64,000 nt of DNA from Artemisia argyi (lineage: Eukaryota; Streptophyta; Magnoliopsida; Asterales; Asteraceae): NCBI GenBank assembly GCA_030686995.1, contig CM060694.1:90200762-90264761 (forward strand), written 5' to 3'. The position numbers and the translations under genes were made by a program. The notes beneath the pieces were generated by a model that was given only the letters and a program-made list of their open reading frames with translations, made no database searches and was not told where the DNA came from. Below, in pieces: positions 57,110 to 64,000 of the stretch; position 1 is the stretch's first letter; each line of letters opens with the position of its first letter.

Positions 57110-58525
57110 TGAGGAAACAAAAAGTGTACCGCTTTTGGGGGTCATTTAAGGCCAAAGTCGAGATTATTTGATCAAATATTGCCCTAGATCGTTCCTTTTG
57201 TCATTTTAAGTACTTTTGAGAGGAAATTTAGAAAAGGAAGCATTTTGGACGTTTTTGGAGCGAAAAAGTAAAGAAAACCACAAAGTCTCAAAATCATGCT
57301 GAAAACTGTACCTGACGGCGACAGGGATTGCTAGTGACGGCGTCACTCTTTGACAAAGAGGTGGATAAATCAAGTTACACGTGACGCACCAGAGAGGTTT
57401 TTGGAGAATTGTACATGACGATGTCACCAAGGCCATCAAGAGTAATTTGCACATGACGGCCAAGACTAAGTTTGTACATGAAGATGTCAGAAGTAGATCT
57501 AGGCAATATGAGTATTATTTTGGCTGCGAGTTGACGGCGTCAGACCTTACTCTTGACGCCGTCAAAGTGTAAAATCTAAATATACTTTTCTAGTTTTCAT
57601 TCATTGTGTGCAACTTTGAAGGGAGAAAACCCTAGATGAATTTTACTGCAATTTTGAGGGTTTCAAACCCTTTTTTCATCCATGCTTAGTTGAAGATAAG
57701 TTTTCCAACAATCATTCAATAAGTCTATGTGTTATTTGATTATATCTTATGCTTGTCTTCTCTTTAACATGCTAGGCTAGGTTTTCTTTATGTTTGCTTA
57801 GATGTAATGAAACTTAGATATTGATTATTGGTTGGTTGTTTGTTTATAATTGTTGTGGATGAATGATTTCGATGTTAGGCTTAAGAAAACTGGCAGACTT
57901 CCAATTGGTAACTTGGTTGAACGTCTTAAGAAACATGATCGGAGTTGTACTACGATAAATTGGTTATATTTAATGCATAGGTAACTACTAATGAGGCCAT
58001 GTTAGGAGCTAGTAGTCGTCTCGACATTAGAAGAGGTAGAAGCTTATAGAGTTAGGGAAGATCGTACACAGTCCTACGAATGGTATTACAGAATATAACC
58101 GTCATCCATGCAATTGTAACAAACTAATCAACCGATAAAAGATAGCTAGGGAGTAGTGAAATCTAAGTAAACACATTTTCTCTTATTATTGTTTTCACCA
58201 CATTTACTTTAAGTTCATTCTATTTTATTTTGATTGCATCTGTAGTTATTTGGGTTAGTTGACTAGCAACTAATTTCGCCCACTCCTTCAAAACCCGAGA
58301 TTTTTACCTGCTTTCCTTAAAATATAAAAATACAAAAAGAATCATCCCTCACCTCTAGACCTATTTTAATCGAGTTTTAACCCTAGCGAACACTATTCTT
58401 TGAGTTGAACGATCAATCCCCCGGTACTTGCCACTATACTATACTACAACGGTCATGTACACTACCTGGTGGGGATTGCAAGCTTCTCAAGATCCCTTGA
58501 GAAGTAAAACCTTTTGCGAGGGCGT
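57110..58525 (+). repeat. R left LTR (3' end truncated)
   Basis: Starts TGAGGAAACAAAAAGTG, matching right-LTR TGATAAGACGAAAAGTG, and keeps TGACGGCGTCA-type sites (for example 57333 and 57535). It ends at GCGAGGGCGT, where the deletion begins. Confidence 0.85.
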
Positions 58526-60491
58526 CCGGAAACTTAACATGAGATTTCTGTCAGAACACTCTGACGGCGTCAGGATCATAACTTGACGGCGTCAGGTGTA
58601 AAATTCTGAAAAATTTTGCGAGTTTTGTTTTTCTAACGGAGTCTTAAAGTTTTTGTTAATTCTTTAGTTTTATAAACTCCATAAAATCTGCAAACATTCA
58701 TTCCACAAGCATTATATCCTTATATATATAGATTGCCGCCGATTTTACGCGAGGTTTGTCTTGATTCTTTTCTCAGGTTTAACAGGTTATATCAGAAAAG
58801 AAGATGATTTATATTTCTGGACGGAAGCTTTCAACATTCATTTTCTTGGAGGAAGATTTAACCATGTTATCCATTTATCCACACCGAACGAAGCAGGGGA
58901 GTATTTGTTTCATTCTTTTACCTTAATTACTTTTACATCCTTTTTATTGAACATTGGGGACAATGTTCAGCCTAAGTGTAAGGGGAGGGTAAATGATGAT
59001 ACCTTAAAGAATACAATTGCACTTGAGTTTGTTTATTCAATAGTAGGTGTGTAATAAAACTAAGAGAAATACTTGTTAGGGCAATTTTTAGTACCAAATT
59101 TAAATTTTTTTACAACATTTAGGAGGGAAGCTTTAATCTTAATGAGCGTCTCATGGATAAGAATTGTATGACTAGGACAAAAATCGTACCACTCAAAATT
59201 TTTCACCCCAAGTATGTGAGGTTCGCCCCTAGATTTGTTAGGAAAATGTGCTTATGAGTGTACCGGTAGTACTTAGATTCTAGAACTTGCGTCAGTGATG
59301 CACCCTTGTGTTAAACCCGTATCATAATTACTTGACCAATAACGTCATAATTACTTGACTAATAAAGTCAACTAATTCTCCCACACCTTTGCGTTGTACT
59401 CATTTTTGGTACATGATACCCCTAGTACACCCCTCCGAGCCTATCTTTTTCGTTTCTAACTTTAAGCATTTTACTTAAAGGAAGAATTTGTTTACAATCC
59501 ACCCCAAATGTACACCCAAATCGCCTTAGCCTTCCGTGTATGCACTCATCTTTAGTGCATTATTGTTATTTGTTTAAACCCTTAGTTAATTGTCTAATTG
59601 ATTACATAGTTGCTAAGTCGAATCATATCTTGTACATATTGTTTTGGGACGATTGGGACTCACGGGTAAAGTACTATTGTTGTGGAGTAATGGGGAAGAA
59701 CATCATATATTACCTCCATATGTGCGTTAATCTTAAAAAGTACACCAAGTGTTTTGATTATCTTAATTCGAGTCATTAGAATAGTTTATTGTAAAGTATG
59801 TAAAAATTCAAGTGTAAGGGGAATGCAAATTCCCTATGATGTATTATTTTGGATGGTAGGGCAAGAGTGCAGAAAAAAAATAATAAAAAATAAATAAATA
59901 AATTGAAAAAATCAAGAAAAAGGAAAAAAAATAGAAAAAGAAAAAGAGAAAAAAAACATACGGACTACCATCCCGTTTCCTTTTATGTTTTGTTAGCTTT
60001 TGATTAGCTTAAGTCGAGTCGAGCTTGGCTTAGCAACGCCACATTGTACATGTAATTGACCAAGATGATTAACTCGCCACCAGTAAAGATTGCCTTTATC
60101 CAACAAAACCGTGTTTATCATATCCCTACACCTCACGTTATAACCCTTTAAAAGACCTCTTTAATAGTTTATCCTAGGTGCTTACTCCAAGTGGTGGAGG
60201 TTTGATCCTTTCCCAAGCCTATGGTAATCTATTTGCTATGACAGGTAGTGAGAGATGTTTTCCATTTCCATATTGTGATATATATACTTTATTACACCCG
60301 AGAGATGTGAGTATCTAAACACTATTTGTGAGGTGCTAGTGTATCATTTCCGTGCTTGTTTTTGGTTAAAGTGGAACGATTATTTGTTGCAATTACTTTT
60401 ATATTAGTGTTAAATGACCCCTAACTTGTATTTTGATTCGAATAAAAGCGCATTTGCTTGAGGACAAGCAAATCTCAAGTGTAAGGGTATT
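58526..60491 (+). other. R internal remnant (3' noncoding region)
   Basis: Corresponds to P 23174-25259: TGACGGCGTCA pair (about 58561-58592), hairpin GAACATTGGGGACAATGTTC (58949-58968) with TAAGTGTAAGGGGAGGG (58973-58989), a second purine site near 59811, an A-rich tract (59872-59957) and the terminal tract CAAGTGTAAGGGTAT near 60477-60491. No gene. Confidence 0.8.
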
Positions 60492-61874
60492 TGATAAGAC
60501 GAAAAGTGTACCGCTTTTGGGGAGTCATTTAAGGCCAAAGTTGAGATTATTTGATCAAATATTGCCCAAAATTGTTCCTTTTGTCATTTTAGGTACTTTT
60601 GAGAGGAAATTTAGAAAATGAAGCATTTTGGACGTTTTTGGAGCGAAAAAGTGAAGAAAACGACAAAGTCTTAAAATCATGCTAAAAACTGTACCTGACG
60701 GTGTCAGGGATTGCTAGTGACGGCCAGAGAGGTTTTTGGAGAATTGTACATGACGGTGTCACCAACGCCATCAAGAGTAATTTGCACATGACGGCCAAGA
60801 CCAAGTTTATACACGACGACGTCAGAAGTGGATCTAGGCAATACGAGTATTATTTTGGCGGCGAGTTGACGGCGTCAGACCTTACTCTTGACGCCGTCAG
60901 AGTGTAAAATCTATATATACTTTTCTAGTTTTCATTCATTGTGTGCAAGTTTGAATGGAGAAAACCCTAGACGGATTTTACTGCAGTTTTGAGGGTTTCA
61001 AACCCTTGTTTCATCCATGCTTAATTGAAGATAAGTTTTCCAACAATCATTCAATATGTTTATGTGTTGTTTGATTATATCTTATGCTTGTCTTCTCTTT
61101 AACATGCTAGGCTAGGTTTTCTTTGTGTTTGCTTAGATGTAATGAAACTTAGATATTGATTATTGGTTGGTTGTTTGTTTATAATTGTTGTAGATGAATG
61201 ATTTCGATGTTAGGCATAAGAAAACTGGCAGACTTCCAATTGATAACTTGCTTGAACGTCTTAAGAAACATGATCGGAGGTGTACTATGATAAATTGGTT
61301 ATATTTAATGCATAGGTAACTACTAATGAGGCCATATTAGGAGCTATTAGTCGGCTCGACATAGGAAGAGGTAGAAGCTTATAGAGTTAGGGAAGATCGT
61401 ACATAGCCCTACGAATGCTATTAAGGAATATAACCCGTCATCCATGCAATTGTAACAAACTAATCAACCGGTAAATGATAGCTAGGGAGTAGTGAAATCT
61501 AAGTAAACACATTTTCTCTTATTATTGTTTTCACCACATTTACTTTAAGTTCATTTTATTTTATTTTGATTGCATCTGTAGTTATTTGGGTTAGTTGACT
61601 AGCAACTAATTCCGCCCACTCCTTCAAAACCCGAGATTTTTACTTGCTTTCTTTAAAATATAAAAATACAAAAAGAATCATCCCTCACCTCTAGACCTAG
61701 TTTAATTGAGTTTTAACCCTAGCGAACACTATTCTTTGAGTTGAATGATCTATCCCCTGTACTTGCCACTATACTATACTACAACGATCAGGTACACTGC
61801 CTGGTGGGGATTGCAAGCTTCTCAAGATCCCTTGAGAAGTAAAACCTTTTGCGAGGGCGTAATTCCACACATCA
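60492..61874 (+). repeat. R right LTR
   Basis: 1383 bp, TGATAAGACG to CACACATCA. TATATATACTTTTC near 60913 is the TATA region, downstream of TGACGGCGTCA (60868) and TGACGCCGTCA (60889). Confidence 0.88.
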
Positions 61875-61879
61875 CAAAC

Positions 61880-62750
61880 ACCCCCAATAATTAAATAACC
61901 ACATACGAAATCCCAATCCCAACCCCAACCACCCATATTCCAAAAGATACCCAAATACGAATCTCCACAACCAACTATCTCAACAATCTCAGCACACTAA
62001 TAACATGCTTAAAAAATAACCATCCATATGCATACAAATTGATAACCTAGGCTACCTCGACAGGTCGAATGGTTATTGTGATTGTTGTTGTGCATCAAAG
62101 CCTGGCCCGTTTCTCAGTTTTTTAGTAACACACACAACAACAACAAATCAATACTGGTCATTATAATGTAAACAATTACTTACATGTTACATGCACAAAC
62201 TAAGCGGCATAAACACAAATGAGAACAACGAAGGTGTAATACTAATCTCAAAAACTATGAACTTCAGGTTTTCGGCTTCTCATAAACCATTTCACAAAAA
62301 CCCCTAAATTAATAGGACACCTAAATCCCAAACACCCCTAAATTCAATGCCACACTACCAATCCCAAACACCATTGATTTCACAAAACCCCAGCAATATA
62401 TATAAATGAAAAAACGTTGCAAACTTAAAGCACAACAACATAAAATCCAAAAAAAAGAAGTAAAATTAACATAAAAACTTACCTAGAAAAATTTTAAAAT
62501 CGAAACTGATAAACCATCCAATCAACTCCACCAACAAAAAATACACACAACCTCTTATCATCAACTTCACCACCATTCTTATTTAAAAAAAAAAAATACT
62601 TACATAAAAAGTAATTGGAATTAGAAAAATGATGAACCCGATTTGGGTCACCAGAATTCACCTTGTGTGTGTGCTTTTGAAGAATCCAGAAGAAGCTTCT
62701 TTATCACAAAAGATGTGGATGAAAAACCCGGCTACACTGTAGCCATAACA
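61880..62750 (-). other. Possible 5' part of the interrupted host gene
   Basis: Minus-strand donor-like sites occur at about 62600 (ATGTAAGTATT), 62480 (AGGTAAGTTTT) and 62185 (ATGTAAGTAAT). A short frame MHNNNHNNHSTCR lies near 62060-62100 before GTAGCC. These could be 5' exons of the gene whose other exon candidates lie at 54997-55796, with R in an intron. Evidence is weak; no long ORF supports it. Confidence 0.25.
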
Positions 62751-63422
62751 TATGGCTCAAGGATACCTACAAAAGGAATAAAATAATCAAGTTACTATTG
62801 GTTTTCCTGTTTACCCCCTCACAGGCAACTGTAGTAACCACAAAACCCATCGGATCAGATCAATTGGGGGGGGGGGGGGGTTCTTTGGAGCTACACCGAT
62901 AGGATCTCAAAGAGAGGGAGGGGATGTGAGTTAACATGAATAGGGCAGGTCGGGTAACGTAATACCAAATTGGTAAATGGGCTTCTATGGTTCGGGCTGC
63001 CAAAGCATGCGGGCTATTAAAGCCCAATGAATGTAATATTGATATAATGTATTTATAAATGTTAATGATCTCATAGCCTTAATTATATCAAAACATAAGT
63101 CAATTTACAAAATTAAACTTGTGATTCAGTATAGAATTTTTGGCAGCTCACTGCGGTCTCACGGAAATGATCATATGTTGAGTTTTACAAGTCCATTTTA
63201 TGTGTGTTTTTTGGCTACGCTCAAGTTTATATGTTAGCTACATTTCATAAAACTGTGTCGAGTCACAGAAATGAACATAACAGCCCCATTTTCTCAAATG
63301 AAATATGTTATGCAGTTTTTTACGCCTTTTACCGTTTTAGCTCTAATTTATTCATACAGACGATTTACGGGATGAGCCAAGCGGCAAAATGACCACCAGA
63401 CATAGCTCTATAATCCTAACAT
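62751..63422. other. Intergenic sequence
   Basis: A G-run (62866-62880) and AT-rich sequence; I see no gene or further mobile element. Confidence 0.5.
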
Positions 63423-63433
63423 ATTCTCTAAGG

Positions 63434-63603
63434 GAGATGATTTGCACACTTCATTAATTGATTGGGACACACAAAAATATTATGTCTTGACATTTATACC
63501 CTTGCAGGGTTGAACATGAGTAAAAGTATCTAAGGATATATATGTCAATACACAATACTTTTGAGTGTCCCAATCAAATAATTGAGTGTGCAAATCACCT
63601 CTC
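63434..63603. mobile_element. Mutator-like MITE (170 bp)
   Basis: Terminal inverted repeats: GAGATGATTTGCACAC on the left against GAGAGGTGATTTGCACAC read inward from the right, extending with mismatches through TGATTGGGACA. The flanks are a perfect 11-bp duplication ATTCTCTAAGG (63423-63433 and 63604-63614). A 9-11 bp duplication is the signature of Mutator-like elements. No coding capacity. Confidence 0.85.
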
Positions 63604-63614
63604 ATTCTCTAAGG

Positions 63615-64000
63615 TTCATGGTCCGCTGATTTTGCCCAGTATTTCCATTTACAGCCCCTATCCAGATTTGTGTCTTGCAAAACTAGTACTTTTGATGTTT
63701 CTAGTGATTTTAGTGCAATATACCAAGCATAATCAAGTATAATAAGCATACAAAACATATTAAATACATGGAATATAATTCTTTACAGATATCAAATAGA
63801 GATGTATAGGGTTTTCTTACAATACTTGTGAAGAGATTAACTAGAAAATAAGATCAAGGACACTAACTTAATCTTTCAACCAAAAATCCTAGCTTCCAAA
63901 TCTTTCAACCCAAGTCTTGCAAACTCTTGCTATCAACTTAGGATCACTTGAAATAATACTTGTAAGCTTCTCCTGGGATCATTCTTATGTAACTTCCAAA
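63615..64000. other. Intergenic sequence
   Basis: AT-rich; nothing recognisable. Confidence 0.5.

Larger units (their letters stand above)
57110..61874 (+). mobile_element. R: P-family LTR element, internally deleted
   Basis: Diverged P-type LTRs (57110-58525 and 60492-61874) with a perfect duplication CAAAC (57105-57109 and 61875-61879). The left LTR lacks its last 14 bases, and PBS, ORF and about half of the internal region are missing: 58526 joins directly to the P-equivalent of about 23174. The remaining internal region (58526-60491) is only the 3' noncoding part. Because an element without PBS cannot replicate, the deletion most likely came after insertion. Confidence 0.9.

Noticed and set aside
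1..64000. tRNA or rRNA genes
   Set aside because: Nothing with a convincing tRNA fold or rRNA sequence was seen; tRNA-like words are all primer-binding sites.

Overview
This window looks like a stretch of a large, repeat-rich plant nuclear genome, almost entirely LTR retrotransposons inserted into one another. The proteins recall (from memory, not a search) copia and Athila-type polyproteins I associate with Asteraceae, especially Tanacetum/Artemisia/Chrysanthemum-like genomes. Primer-binding sites are plant tRNA-iMet (copia and Tekay) and tRNA-Asp (Athila-like). I name the elements T0, C1, Z, A, O, P, Q, C2, S, Y and R.

Left block (1-8311). The 3' LTR of a Tekay-like gypsy element (T0, 1-2325) cuts into the reverse transcriptase of a minus-strand copia element (C1, 2326-7897). 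C1 sits in the 3' end of a plus-strand LTR fragment (Z, 7898-8311), and Z in turn lies in the gag of a minus-strand Athila-like element (A).

Central nest (8312-37517). A (gag 8312-8855 and 32869-33281, PBS 33814-33831, 5' LTR 33837-37517) is split by O (8856-32868, target duplication CAAAT). O is split exactly in its own primer-binding site by P (10899-26666, duplication CGTCG/CGCCG). P is split inside its single ORF by Q (12737-22143, duplication CCTTC). Q is a Tekay-type gypsy deletion derivative with nearly identical 3-kb LTRs, so it is the youngest insertion.

Right block (37518-64000). A decayed minus-strand copia element of Sirevirus-like build (C2) keeps its 5' LTR, PBS and gag, and a 5-kb tract of repeated polypurine-tract-like sites. 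It holds a solo LTR (S, 40747-41258, duplication AACAT) and is split by Y (44013-51849, duplication GTGAG). Beyond it, 54708-62750 may hold exons of an ordinary minus-strand host gene, interrupted by R (57110-61874, duplication CAAAC), a deletion derivative of the P family. A small Mutator-like MITE lies at 63434-63603.

None of the five TSD-bounded multi-kilobase elements (O, P, Q, R, Y) carries a reverse transcriptase; they must have moved in trans or been reduced later. O/Y encode a cysteine-rich acidic protein with a duplicated CxxC module, and P encodes a protein that resembles a retropepsin without its catalytic motif. Yet O, Y and P share 3' noncoding architecture: a stem-loop about 10 nt after the stop codon, a GCGCTT/TGGGAGGCA box, an ACATTGrGGACAATGT hairpin with an internal purine tract, an A-rich tract and the terminal purine tract. 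This shared RNA architecture in otherwise unlike non-autonomous elements is the most interesting signal in the window.
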